Shown here: positions 23,612 through 35,885 of the stretch, piece by piece
Layout: every line of letters begins with the position of its first letter
How positions within the stretch are numbered: the first letter of the stretch is position 1
From: Diplocarpon mali
Taxonomy: Eukaryota > Ascomycota > Leotiomycetes > Helotiales > Drepanopezizaceae
Assembly (NCBI GenBank): GCA_024741835.1
Contig: JAENRP010000087.1
Span: 99,541 to 160,885, forward strand
DNA length: 61,345 nucleotides
Direction: 5' to 3'
Notes under the pieces: model-generated
What the model was told of the DNA's origin: nothing
The model's input: the letters and a program-made list of their open reading frames with translations, nothing else
Databases searched by the model: none
Position numbers and translations under genes: made by a program

Positions 23612-25399
23612 TATTGTTGTGGCTTTGGAATTATTATTATGATATCTCGTCTATCAATTGTGTCAGGGGCAGAGAGGAGAAAGACAAAAGGAAGGAAAAT
23701 GTTTGTTGTTTATATCCTCGTAGCGGCCCCTCATCCGCAGCCGCGGAGACGTCATATGCGCCCAGGCTAGAGCTCAGATGCCGGGATAACCCCGAACCAT
23801 ATGCCATCTTTCGCCCAAATATCCTCATGCTCCGCTCTGAAAGGAGGCACGGTGCCTGGGCTGAATGCTTTTTCCGGTTCGTGGACATCGGATTGAAAAA
23901 TTAAAGTCGATATCCTTGGATAAGAGCGACTTAGCTTGATATGTTCTATTCTAAAAATCCGCCGTACACCATTCTGATACTAAACTTATGTTATTGATCC
24001 GCTTTTGCAAAAGCAAATTTACTTACTAAATACTTCAATAGTTCGAATTTCTTCAATTCTTTTTCCTATCCTCATCTCAAGCCTGGTCACAGAAGCCGAA
24101 GTTCAATCTTGGTCAACTTATCCTAATCCGTGATCTAAATACCTTCCACGCCAGACTTAGACACCCCAAAGTTCTTCGAAATTGTCAAGGTATAATAATG
24201 TCAATGGCGTGTGTCGGTTTGAATTTGAAACAATGTTGGAGCTTGGAGTTCAAAGTTGATAAAGTCATCGCCGAGACGGGATCAGTAAGGCTTGTTTTTG
24301 CTATGTCTTGGAACGTTGGACCGGGTAATGAGACGTACGTCGAGTGATGCCAGGAGTTGGGATTGATAGTGTAGGTAAAGTCATTTTTATCCTCGGATAC
24401 AATTCTATTGGTCGGTTTTGTGCTATGGGAGTCCCAGTACCGCCGAGAGGGTGTTCTATCTCACATTGCGCTCGGCATCTGCGAATGGATACTGTGCATA
24501 CTTCGTACTTAACAGTTACATGTTCTAACATGAGCGGGAAACACAAAGGCTCTGGCCTCTCAAGCACGGTTTTCGGGCGTAGCAATACATGAAGATAGTT
24601 CCGGCCCGTGGCTTAAGAACCGTGGGGAGATTCAACTGGGCCCTGGGCTGCCGGATGAGTAGAGGTCGCTCAGTGATGTGCTCTGCATCGCTTAGATCGT
24701 AATATCAACAAACCCCTTGGTCTGTCTATCATAATACCTATAAGCAAATGTCAATTCAATACTATCAACGGGGAGCAGTGTTCCCAATCCAAAGCCACTT
24801 GCTGAACTGATACCACTTATCATGGATATACCATGTGCCAATAATGCAAGATGTATACATATAGCTAGCTTTAGATTCGATTCTTCGCGAGATATTCGGG
24901 ACTCTCGTACGCCGCTACGCTACATAAATTGGCATAAGCATTTGTTCTGCCGCGTCACAATATCACAACATTAGAGCCTCTTCAAATTCATTCCGCGCCC
25001 GTGCTTTAACATTCGACAGCTGAGGATGCCATGATCCATCCCAAAGCTATACAGATTCGAAAACCGAGACGGATCCCCTCCTCTATTCCGAGCGAGCCGA
25101 ACCGAGTCGAGGTGATGGGCAGAATCAAACTCAGAATCAAAAGCGACCCACACGAGGACTCCAGCACCAAGCATCCTTCGCTTCTCTCTCGTCTTCAACC
25201 TCTTCTTCGTCCTCAACCTTTTTTCTTTCTTTCTTTTTTTTTCGCCAAGGGAGAAACATTTACATCAAAGAGTGCAGCTTCACTCTCACCCCCACTCTCC
25301 CCAAGACGCGCATTGACACCCGCAACCCCTCGCCCATTCCAAAAAGCCAAACCCTCCACCCCCTCAAAGCCCTACGAACCCCTCAAACCATCTACCTAA
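23612..25399. other. Intergenic, no supported gene
   Basis: Contains the cyanase promoter region (about 23612-23900) and then AT-richer DNA with only short open frames on both strands. No RNA gene or repeat recognised. A long pyrimidine run lies near 25200-25240, ahead of the uncertain coding stretch at 25400. Confidence 0.5.
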
Positions 25400-25969
25400 A
25401 ACCAACACCTGACCCTCTCATGCACATTCCTATTCACGCTCTACACAAACCTCATCACAGTCGTCACCCACACGCGCTACGCCTCTGTCCCTCTCTCCTC
25501 CGCAGGGTCATTCGCAGGGTCATCCGCAGAGAGACACAATCAGAAGCTACAAGCCCTGCAGCGGCAATTCCGACACATCGTCCTAGTTCCACTCCAAAAC
25601 AGGTTTCACGGCCCAGAGATCTGGAGAGAGGTGGCTGCTGGCTTGGAGATGGCTTGGGAGTTGACGAGGAGTCCGAGTCTGAGGTTGAGTCTAAATCTGA
25701 ATCCGAAGCCTAATCTCAAAACGCGGAGGAGAGTTTGGAGAGGGGTGAAGAAGTCGGGAGGAGAGAGATTAATAAAATAAAGTGAATGATGGAGGGCAGG
25801 GTGAGGGGCGGATAAAGTAGGGGGGAACAAGTGAGAGATCTGCAGAGGAAAAGCAGACGCTGCACGAAAAGGAGCCTTTGCCAACTTCCCTAGCTTCGTA
25901 GGCAACATCATCTTCTCGCTGCTTGTGTTCCTGCTCATCTTCTGGTGGGCGATGAAGATAAGAGCGTAG
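25400..25969 (+). CDS. Uncertain small gene or remnant with C-terminal TM segment
   Basis: From 25400 to 25780 one frame stays open without an ATG near its start and reads like protein (contains RHIVLVPLQNRFHGPEIWRE). In the same frame, after stops between 25778 and about 25845, a second stretch ends at TAG 25967 and holds a strong hydrophobic segment (NIIFSLLVFLLIFWWAM) with a short basic tail, as in tail-anchored proteins. A CTGCAG acceptor near 25844 could join the two, but the only in-phase donor (GTCGGG) is weak, and no upstream start exon is convincing. It may be a decayed gene or chance. I do not recognise a family. Confidence 0.3.
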
Positions 25970-26552
25970 TGTCGTGTAGTGCTTCAGCTGATGCAGAGCA
26001 GCAGTCCGCGTAAAAAAAAGGGAAAGGAAACGTGAAAAATCAAGGAAAAAGAATAGTAGTTAACAAGAAACAACGACAAAACTAAAAAGACAGCCAAGGG
26101 AAAGAGAGTGAAGAAGACTCGGAAAAAGTAAGTGAAGAAACCTTGGTTGTGATTGACGAACCAAATGCCGAATGCTGTGCCTGAGCCCCTGGCTTTCCTG
26201 TCCGGGATAGTATAGCTTGTGAATACCATGCTTATGCAGACAGCGTGGCTGTATTCGGATTAGTATCATTCCAAGACCAACCCAAAATGCTCCTCGCTGA
26301 GCCCAGTGCCCCGAGTCCAAATCCAAGCTCCATCCCAAGCCAAGACTCGACTCCTGTTACCGTGACGTGATTTTTATGCTGCATCCTGTCCATCTTTGAG
26401 TAGCAGCTATCCGTGATCTGCCCAAGGGTGGATCCCACGTGTAGATTTCGTTTGTGCTGTCATCCCTGTGTCGTGCCGGCACCTCACCACGTGCCACGAT
26501 CCAAGTCATCCGTAGAAAGCCATCTCAGATCCCCAGTCATTCGCCGCCCCCC
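25970..26552. other. Intergenic between convergent coding stretches
   Basis: No gene seen; A-rich around 26010-26130. It would hold the 3' UTR of the Zn2Cys6 gene, which ends at 26553 on the minus strand. Confidence 0.5.
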
Positions 26553-28672
26553 TCACCACGAGATGTGCGTCTCCTTGGCCCTCACGTCGAGATCGCCTTC
26601 CCGCGCTCCCCTCGTCCCACACCTCAACGTCGCTTCTCGACTCTGCATATCAAATAGAATCTCCTTGACCATAACCCTCTGCTGATCAGGCACAATTTCG
26701 TCGCACTTCCTTCCGAGCATCTCCCTGCTCCATTGACTCAACTCCCTCTCCTCGATCGTCATGATCCACTGTCCGGCCATGCCGCACAGAATCGAATCCC
26801 ACATGCCCTCCCTTCTCGGGCTGCTCATCAACAAGCGGATAGCTTCGCGCCGGAGTCTGCGGTCGCGGCATTTGGTCGCGACCACGAAGAGCGGAGGCAC
26901 GATGCCGAGATCGAGCGCGAACGAGGCTTTGATGTGCGCGTAGCCGTCTTCTCCGTATCCGCCTGCCAAGCCCGGGAAGCGATAACCCCCTCCAGCACCA
27001 GCCACGGTATGTCGACAGCTCGCGGCTTTCCCGCATCTCGCTTGGGCCAGGGCCAGCTCCTCGTCGAGAACCAGCTCGCTGGCCAGCTCCACGATCTCCC
27101 GGAACTGCGGTGTGAAGGCGTCGAACTCCATCTCGGACGTGCTGAACGCCATCTGGTACAGGATGCCCGTCATGAGTTGCAGCATCTTAATGACGTTGAT
27201 GCCGGCGCGCTCGGTGTTGCTGACGCCCCTGTGGCGGCGGCCTGCGAGCAGGTGCGCGAAGGCACTGTCCCATTGTTTCAGCTGCGTGCCGAAGCCGTGT
27301 CCTTGCACCATCACGGACTTGGGAAGGATATTGTTCGGCCCGCGGTGGAGCGAGGAGAGGTGTTCATTGAAGCGCATGATGCGCTCGCAGAGGGCATGCA
27401 GGGCTGCGCGCGCCTCGTGGGTATGCTGGAAGGCTGGCGGGATTGTGGGTGTCGGGTCGCTGCTGCTTGAGGCGTTGAAGGAGGGCATTTGTGTAGAGGC
27501 TGGGGAAGGGGGGGTTTGGGGTGAGAGACGGATTACGTAGGGGTGCGGGAAGTGGAAGGCCATGTCGTATGATTTGGCTTGGACCGCGAGGCGGGTGAAG
27601 ATCTGGACAAGCTCGTCTTCGACGATTTCTTCTTTCCTCCGGATCAGTGGTTGGTCGGAGTTCTGGCGACGCTCTTCTAGCAAGCCAAGGCCGTATTGAA
27701 TTTGCTTGATTGCCGCTCTGTGGTCCCCGGTAAATGACTGGAAACATGTAAACAACACGATGGATATCAGAGTCGTCCGATCTGATCTCTTCTCGTTGTT
27801 TGCTAGCGATTCCCGCAATCGTTTGAGGGCCTTCCCATATTGTTGCAGGGCGAAACTATAATGACTCGGCGCCGTGTCAAACGTCCCATTGTCCGGGGAT
27901 CCAGGAGGCGATTCCGCTGCCGTCTCCAGTGTTTTATACAGAGCGCCCAAGGCAACAACGGCATGCCGAATCGATGCCTCTGAGTGGCTTTCTTGCAGTA
28001 CGCTCCGCTGCCAGAATTCCGAGTCGAAGAAGCCCGACAGCTCACTCGCAGTATGTGTCCTGAAGACCTGAAAGTACTGGCTCTCCTGCGCATCAAATAT
28101 AAGCCCCCCGGGCCTGTATACTGTTGGTGAGGGCAGCTGAGGGGTCTGTTGCGGGGGGTGATGTTGTACAGCCGAATTCAAAACGATGGCAGTTTTCTTC
28201 CTGGGCATGCGAGGAGGCCTAGCAAGATGGTGCTGTTTTTGAGGAGCAGCGCTCGCTGGCGAGGCAGCGAGTACGGAAGCTCGCGGTTCGAGTTCTGGCC
28301 GGGGTGCAATGGGGATGGCAAAGTCCACTGTCCGCTTGTGCGCTGGGTATCCCTCACATGGCCGTCCCGACTTCACACACTTCAGACCTGCGGGTATCAG
28401 CAACAGTCCATGGCAGATCTAGCACAGGATCTTACATTGCGGCCTCGCTTCGTCGCATTTGACTCTCCGGATCCTGGTCGATCAGCAATGCGATGCGCTG
28501 GAGGTCCGCATGCGACTCACTTGCAGTTGCTGCAGCCTGTCTTGACTTTCGGCCGACTGGCTCTGCGCTGCTTGACCACATTGCCATTGTTCTTCACCTC
28601 CTCCATCTGCATCTCTATCTCCTGCGTAGAACTCCTCTCCGTCTCTCGCTCTTGCCCCTCCAGCTTATCCAT
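26553..28672 (-). CDS. Zn2Cys6 (GAL4-type) fungal transcription factor
   Basis: Nuclear regulator with an N-terminal binuclear zinc cluster. Exons 28672-28521, 28473-28436 and 28387-26553 (introns 47 and 48 bp) give about 674 aa. Both introns interrupt the zinc cluster, as is common in this family. The cluster reads GCSNCKIRRVKCDEARPQC then LKCVKSGRPCEGY, with Cys 47, 50, 57, 64, 67 and 74, exactly C-X2-C-X6-C-X6-C-X2-C-X6-C. A short acidic coiled-coil-like N-terminus precedes it, and the rest is the helical regulatory region typical of C6 factors of the DUF3468/fungal_trans_2 kind (ESQYFQVFRTHTASELSGFF, CFQSFTGDHRAAIKQIQYGL). Target genes unknown; no adjacent biosynthetic cluster is visible. 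Confidence 0.9.
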
Positions 28673-29824
28673 CTCGTGCTGCGCCGCTACTATGCATCAC
28701 TTGTGCCAATGGTGATCCGATCCAGGTCTGAAGTGTTTGCTTGCGTTTCGAGCCGCAGATTTGGTTCTTGCACTCTCGACAAGGTTGAAAGCGAAGAAAT
28801 CGATTCGTCTTCGCGTGCCACTGGTCGCATTTGTTTGTGAGCACGGGGGCAAGGGGACGCCGCTGGTCAGCTCGTCTCTATCGAGAGAGATGTCTCAGCG
28901 GTTCGGTCGCGCGTGCACCATCAGCCGTCGCACAAGCCGACCAAATCAAAAATAAGAGATCGCGGTTGCAGTCGATCACCCGAGGCTGGCTGGCGACTGG
29001 CTGTGCTGCGTGGCAGTGTGCAGGAGATGCGAGAAATCCAGTCGGAAGGTAAACGTAGTGAAGTAAGACAGGCCGGATAGAAAAGAAGCTCACAAGGCTG
29101 GCAGCTCTCGGACATCGCATCGAGCCCCAGGTATAGGATATGCCGCGACGAGAAATCCGGACGAACGATCAAATTGCAAGGAGGAGCAGGAGGGGAATGG
29201 CTCGTGGAATAACTCGAGAATGGCGATTTTCAGAGGTATTGTGCGAACATCAGTTCTGGGAATTATTCGCCAGACTGGGCTGACTGGCACTCGTGTCGGT
29301 CGCTGGGGTTGGGAATAGCCCGCTTGTCTAACCGCTCCCTTTTTTGCTGTTATCAACTAGGTCGGAGGCGTATTGGATGAGACCGACGGCTCTATAATGA
29401 TTAGGAGTAGAATGAGCAGCCAAAACTCCAGTCAGAGGAAGAAAAATCAGCGAACTGTTATTGTATGGTCTTGAATCATAAGTGTAGAAGTGGGAAAAGA
29501 GGTGGAAGTGCAGGGGGGGAAATCGCTGCGCTAAGCTTCTCAAGAAGAATTTGCCAAGCCTCTAGCCTTATCGGGCCTAGTGAGCTCTCTCTTGCTGCTG
29601 AGTGTCTATCACGTGTAAATGTTCCGCAGTTTGTATAAGACTCCTATACTATTGTCGACCATGCAGAAACTTCGATTCAATGGGCGACGCCGTCTGTTAC
29701 GATGCCTATTGACGACAATTTGTTGATTAAGCGGGCAAGATTTTGATCTCGAGATTTCTGGTATTCGACTTGCGAATCACAAATGGGTGATCTGGGGGGT
29801 TGGCTGTGTCAAACGGTACCTTGG
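28673..29824. other. Promoter side of Zn2Cys6 gene, no further gene
   Basis: About 1.1 kb upstream of the transcription factor. Short open frames on both strands show no family or splice support. GC falls after about 29600. Confidence 0.5.
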
Positions 29825-30019
29825 TACTTCGACGCAGGCGTACGAGTTACAAACATCATATCAGCGCCACTTAAATCAGGGCATTCACCGTAGGTTTGAC
29901 ATATTGGATACTTCGTCGCAGGCCCGTCAAACATTAGCGCTTATGCAAGGTATATTCTCGTTGGCTTCGCAAGGTTATACTTACTTTCATAGGGGGTTGA
30001 TGTGGTCTGCGACAAAGTA
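29825..30019. repeat. MITE-like inverted-repeat unit, copy 1
   Basis: The left end TACTTCGACGCAGGCGTA (29825-29842) is imperfectly inverted at the right end GTCTGCGACAAAGTA (30005-30019). An additional direct copy TACTTCGTCGCAGGCC lies at 29909-29924. Related ends occur at 30247-30391 and 36532-36649. No coding content. A non-autonomous DNA transposon is the simplest reading. Confidence 0.5.
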
Positions 30020-30246
30020 GTTTCATATGATGTGTTCTGTGTAAGACGACTGCGAGGGACGACCATCTTTCAGTGGGCTATAAATGCGGACCTTTAATTT
30101 CCAGAGAAGATGTGCTTCATCAGAGTCCACATTATGGATATGCCCACATTTGCAGCCCTCTGAGAAAAATGGGAATTCGTGACAACTGAACTCTACCCCC
30201 AAGTAGTTGAACCGAACGCCAAACCTTACAAAGCCTCAACTGGATT

Positions 30247-30391
30247 CTTCGTCGCAGGTGCAATGCAGAGTAAACACTGGCTTACTCGTACTGTGAATTC
30301 CTGGGGAGCAGCAGGGGGGCGGCGGTTACAGCGTGTTTACAGGTTTTAAACATGCTTTTAAAAGTGTGGTGTTTACTCCGCCAGCGACGAG
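30247..30391. repeat. MITE-like inverted-repeat unit, copy 2
   Basis: The left end CTTCGTCGCAGG (30247-30258) followed by GAGTAAACAC (30268-30277) is mirrored on the right by GTGTTTACTC (30369-30378) and CCAGCGACGAG (30381-30391). The 10-bp inner arm is a perfect inverted repeat. The unit is about 145 bp and non-coding. Confidence 0.6.
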
Positions 30392-30392
30392 G

Positions 30393-30414
30393 TCGCACGT
30401 GATTCCACGTGCGA
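30393..30414. repeat. Perfect palindrome with CACGTG arms
   Basis: Arms of 9 bp (TCGCACGTG and CACGTGCGA) separated by 4 bp (ATTC). It lies immediately outside the MITE-like unit and carries two CACGTG-related sites, so it could be a bHLH binding site or a hairpin relic of the element end. Confidence 0.85.
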
Positions 30415-30594
30415 GCATTCTTCAGGTATATACAGCATGAAGCAGATATAGCTGATCAACGGCATTAGTAATCTTTTAGAGCAGCCCACAGGAGATTCTC
30501 AGTTTACAACCTCGCTCTAAATATCTTACTCAACGCGTTCTAGTCACAACCTCGAGTCTTCCACGATAGAGCATTGATTCTTGATTGTCAAAAA

Positions 30595-30654
30595 NNNNNN
30601 NNNNNNNNNNNNNNNNNNNNNNNNNNNNNNNNNNNNNNNNNNNNNNNNNNNNNN
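30595..30654. other. Assembly gap of 60 N
   Basis: Sixty consecutive N flanked on both sides by A runs. The length is probably nominal, so true distance and any collapsed repeat here are unknown. Confidence 0.99.
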
Positions 30655-33375
30655 AAAAAGATTTTAAGATCTCTTCTGGCTTCCAACAAGAACAATACTT
30701 GCTATTATCTATGGTCCTAGATCAGTGGATCATCAGGAAACGGCTTGTATATACTGCCTAACAGATTCTTGATATAAGAATCAACATAAGCTCATCAGCC
30801 CCAAATATGTGCGACAATTATCCGGTAATCATAAAACGAATCTAGCACAGTCATATGGCTAGCTTACTGCAATTTGTTCCACATCTTCAGAATATTGTTC
30901 ACGAGTTCTGCTAGCTCTTGGCCCCCAAAGGGTAATAAGGCGAGCATTGGGGTAAAAGTTGTATTTGTGAAGTGGGTATGATGTTAGGGTGTCGTAGTCT
31001 TGAAGCACTGCGCACACTAGCATGTTTACTCCGAGCTAATGTTCAGCGCAGCTATATAAATCATACGTTAGAAGAAAAAAGAAACTTTGCGCATGATTGA
31101 CTCCCTAATTAAACATCTCTATAGCTTCATAGTAAGACCCTGATAGAATCTGACAAAGAATTACGTTTGTTATGAAATCTCTATTCTTCCTGATGGCCAT
31201 TTCTTGTTCGGAAAAGCGTCACCTACCGTTAGATAATTTGATCTCCTCTATACATCTATAAAACGTGAGAGAAGCAGGCCACAGATAATTGAATACGCTG
31301 CAGATTTTGTAAAATGAAAGATTTTGCCTGACCTGAATTGACACCTAGAGACAATTGTCAATTTTTAATCTTCCACCTCTCATTGAACTTCCAAAAAGTA
31401 GCCATCACTTGTCAACCGTCACTATTCCAAATTTTCTCGGGAAAAAAAAGAAGAGAAACCCAACAGGGGCGAACACGCAGCTGACTAGAAAGATCCCACT
31501 AATCGCCCATAATCTTCTAGACCTATCCTGGTGACTCACGAGTTGTATATGCCACGCTCTATCGCAAAACCGGCTATTGATTCGTCACAAGCAAACAAAG
31601 GTCACATTACTTTAGCGAGGCTTGTTCAAGGGGGACTTTTAGTGAGTTTACAATGTTGGATTCAACTTCATGTAATTTTAGTGAAGCCTGAAATGAGGAT
31701 TAATGAGGTTGGCAAGCTTGATAAATCTACGAGCATTCGCGTGTGTTCAACTGAGCTGATAGATTACAACACCTGATTAGGCGGTATTTTGTACCTCCAT
31801 CTTTTGATAATATGTTTTCCGCAGGTATGATGTCCTGACAACAAATATTGAGTTGAATTTCAAAAAGAAATCCACCTTTCCGGCATAAACTACCGGGCTT
31901 ATGTGGCTATACCAGAGGTGGGGGGCGTTTACGATTTTATCAGGCTTTGCCACAAAGGCCAATGGTCCTATGCTTCGCTATCAGTAGAACGGTGTCTAGC
32001 ATGGCTTCACCTTACAACTATGCCGACAGCTCTATAACACCGAAATTATCAAATCAATATACCTAGTATAAATACTCAAGTATTATGTTCAATTATATTC
32101 CTACGCGATTCCATATCTTTAACTGTATTGATTGCGTAATAGCGTATCTATTCGACAAAGAGTTGAGCAGTAAACTTCGTCGAATTTTTTCAGAAGGATA
32201 AAAACTATGATGTGTCTCTATGACTGGCTCTTATACAAAAGGGAGAAGAAGACTGGCGATAAATTGAGTAAGCCAATACTTCCCTACACTTGCGAGCGCC
32301 CTGGTGTCGCATTAGGCACATGAAAAGAAAACACATATGTTGTGTTTTGAGCGACATGACAGCTAGTAGTCGATGATCTACGTCCTTTTCTACTTGCATA
32401 CCTGTCAAGTTCAATTACATGAATAGCTGCATACTTGAAGCATCGGAGAATACGCTGCATGCAGCGAGAGGCTAAATCATGAACTTGAGCCATGCCAAAC
32501 ACGGTTCTACTGACGTCCAGACATGTAAGACGACGGGCCCGCTGAAGAACAACCCCGGACATCTAACTCAAGCTGGCAAAGATGTAACAGATTCTCCTGC
32601 AACCCAAAGAGGGGGACCAAGGCTTAGCCACGGATCCACAGCCCCAAACCGTCAAATCGGCCAAGGGAGCTCAATCTCTTTCAAACTCGCGGGGCTGGTT
32701 CGACCTTACATTGACCATACGCTGCCTTCGCATCCGTCGATGATCCTCTCATTAATCCAAACAGAAAATCCTCCCCCGACAAGGCAGCGAGCCTCGAGCT
32801 GAGCGCTCAATTGTGGAGAGCTTTAGTGATTATACAAGGTACCAGCAGGGAAAAGTGGCCGGTGCCAATCCCTGCAGAGATGATCTTGACAAAGCGCAAT
32901 CGAGGACCTTCCTCCGGGCTTGAAAGCATGAGACACGTTATACTATCAGGAATCAGGATCGAAGCTCTTGAATTGCCCATGTGACATTCGGCTGCTCGGG
33001 ACTGAGCGTCGTGAAGGAGTTGTGTTATGGCATGACTTTAGAATCGGCGTTTGGTTCTGTTTCTAATCAGCTTCGCAAAGTTATTTCGCGAAACAGCCCT
33101 GACTCGCGCGAGTTTTGCAAAAGCTATTCTACACGCACTAGATAAGATTTTAGGAATCGATTATTCGTTTGAGAGACTGAATTTCTCCTCATCCGAAGAG
33201 TTGTTTGTTTTGTAGCCGGAAAATCATATCTAAAATGCCAAGTAAGAAATGCCCAGATTTTTTCTCTCACATGGAGTTGAGAGTAAAAACGATAGATCCA
33301 TGCTAATGCAAACACGATTTTGCGGGAGAAGGACACACAACACTTATCCGCAGTATCTCTTACGAACCTGGGGAT
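30655..33375. other. AT-rich gene-free stretch
   Basis: I see no gene. Open frames such as 31531-31776 and 32479-32802 are isolated, lack family resemblance and lie in AT-rich DNA. Composition and the neighbouring repeats suggest decayed mobile DNA. Confidence 0.5.
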
Positions 33376-33835
33376 TCCTTCAAAGAGGGAATAAAGCGGG
33401 TCGTAGCATATGAGGAAAAGGGGAGGGAGATAGGTTACGTTTCGGAGCCTCGCAGTACTTGAAAGAATTTCTTCGAAAAGCCAAAGTCGATAAGGAGGTT
33501 CATGATGGAAAGTCGCCGCCAACTAGTAAGACGCTTAATGTGATTAAATAAATAGCTGCTACTGGCAAGGAGGGGCTGTCTAAGGATGAGGGCCTCAGGC
33601 GACTCGGTCTATCTAGGCGCCTCTTCGAGAATATACTCGGTCAAGACTTGGAGGGAATAATTACCGACGAAGTTACAGGTTGGACACCTATCTAAGAAAC
33701 CAGGGTTCTTTACAAGGACAAACGGCTAAAAGTCGAATCAGGGAGTTTTTATACTAGTTTCTCCGTATACCTAATACGACTATAGCATTTCCCGCTTGTG
33801 TCATACAGTCTAGAACCATAATAGCATGTTCAAAG
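33376..33835. repeat. Dispersed repeat R1, copy 2
   Basis: Same-strand diverged copy of 20031-20430, with shared blocks in the same order (see that entry). Both copies end shortly after a TTTCCCGCT block. The copies differ in length by small indels and many transitions. Confidence 0.7.
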
Positions 33836-34269
33836 GAGAAGAAAAAAGTGTGATTTTGCAAAACTGGATTATAAATTGCTTGTTAAATCGCTCGTACGAA
33901 AACACGTTTTCGATTTCCTTAGCTCTAATACTAATCTGTTAAAAATGCATTGCAAAACAGTTTTGAAAGGGAGCTTCGAGCGGCTAAACGCGCCCCGAGT
34001 CGGAACACGCAAGCCACCTTTGGGAGACCTCTATAAAAATCTCCTGATTTACACGCCCCGGGTACCGAAATGTCTCTCGTCATAATGTTGCCAAGAGACC
34101 TTTGCTCGGTAGCTTTACGTGTATATAAAACATTGAATATATCAGAGCTTCCCTCTGCAAGGAAAACGGGCTTTTGGACACTCCCGGCTAGGCCGGCGTT
34201 TTGGAATAGAGCTTCTTAAACTTGGCGCTGGCGCTGGCAACGTTGTATTTCCAAAAGCGGCGTCTGTTT

Positions 34270-34505
34270 TTTGCCTTGGATGCACCATTTCTCAGTAGCC
34301 TGCAAGCCTGTTATGGAACCTAATGATCGGCATTTCTACTATAAGAGAGTTACAACTACTTGGGGAAAAGGATTGTCAGGGCGAATGCCGTACCCGAAAG
34401 CTGAAATCGAAGTTTCGTCCTATATACTTCGATTGAACTGTAGAATTGGTTGACTTTTTGACGCTCTTGAAACCTAAAGCTACAAGCTGAAGCGTGAGTA
34501 CTTTG
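34270..34505. repeat. Dispersed repeat R2, copy 1
   Basis: Aligns by eye, same strand, with 35620-35885. Anchors include TGATCGGCATTTCTACTATAAGAG versus the TGATCGGCCTC...CATAAGAG block, CAACTACTTGGG in both, and GAAATCGAAGTTTCGTCC versus GAGATTGAAGTTTTATCTC. Transition-rich divergence fits RIP. Class unknown. Confidence 0.65.
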
Positions 34506-35619
34506 AATAGCGATGTAGCCGGCCCTGGTTTCCTAGCAATCACAAGACTTTTGTGGTCAATAAGCGTAAAGTTGAAGGAGTCCGACTCAACATCCTCACC
34601 AGAAAATCGGGAGAGATCGGGTTTCAAAATTCAAGCAGCGATTACATCCTGCACGGCCAGAATCATTCTCCACTTGCAGTTCTACGTGGGTTTTACAGGC
34701 CACTGAAAACAGGCACAAGCGTGTTTCGCCTTGTGTATATCGACTTGGAGAACTTTATGCCTAAGGGCATTGGTTTTAGGACATGTTACTGGCAAGTTCG
34801 CGTATCCAGACATTCATCCGTCATTCCTATTTTACTGGCGACAAACGGAACGGGATATAATGGGAGGAGTTATGGCAAGCATAATAATTTGCAGCGCCCG
34901 AGATATAGTCATGGGGCACTTAACCGTACTTACATGAAGTTTTGGCCCCAACGTTCAAATGTTAGATGTTTGGCGGTAGCAAGGGCTAAAAATCTTACAT
35001 CCAAACCAGGGTGGGGGGGATCGTACCATACGATACCACCTTGCGATAGCCCCCATACTGAGTTTGAAATGTACACTTTTGCGGAGCGTAGTGTGATAGT
35101 CTCTTCCTAAACAGTCGCATGTCATGCTTGGTCCAAAGCAAAAGCCAGAGTCTGGCCTAATTTCAAAACCAGAGTAAGTATGCTTAGTAGTTGGGGCAAA
35201 TATTCCCATCCATAGTCTCCGAGGCTCTTCAAGCAGGGGCCCTTGCCAGAGAAGTTGGCCGCTTCTCCTACTAAAAAACCAACGCTTTCATCATGGATTC
35301 GACATTAGAGGTACCTATACCAAAGACTCCAACACACCAAAACACTAAGAATAATCAAGTAAACGGCATCACCAACTACGGAGCGTGCAGAGACTCGAGT
35401 TGTGAGCTAGTTACCCCTAATACGAAGTAGAAACTTGCAGAGAGTAATACCGCGCAAGGGATCGATCCGGTCCATAATATTACGCCCCCCCCCTGAGATT
35501 TACCTCCGCGGGTTCCAGATCTGCTTCAGTTTTCGTACGATTTGACGTTCAGTCAAGGGGGCACGATATTACCATGACTCCCAAATTTCTAGTGGAAGCG
35601 CAGCAGAAAGGACGGCCAG

Positions 35620-35885
35620 TTTGGCTTTGCAATCTACTCGATACACTTCCTTTCCTCAATAGGCTGTAGACCCCGTTAAAAAATCCTCTGATCGGCCTCT
35701 CTGCCATAAGAGGTTTCAACTACTTGGGAAAGCAAAAATTTAAGAGCAATTCAGGTCCCACACTCGAGATTGAAGTTTTATCTCATATATCATAATTAAA
35801 CTTTGGTCCTGATTGGTGTACTTTTACTTTTCGAAATTGAGGCTATAACTTCAAGCCTCAAGAGCTAGAGTAACAACTTCGCCGA
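35620..35885. repeat. Dispersed repeat R2, copy 2
   Basis: Second copy of the R2 repeat, about 1.35 kb downstream of the first. The DNA between the copies (34506-35619) has no supported gene; open frames there (for example 34553-35110) match nothing I know. Confidence 0.65.

Noticed and set aside
34553..35110. 185-codon plus ORF between the R2 repeats
   Set aside because: Lies in repeat-rich DNA with no family motif; atypical composition with frequent rare residues.
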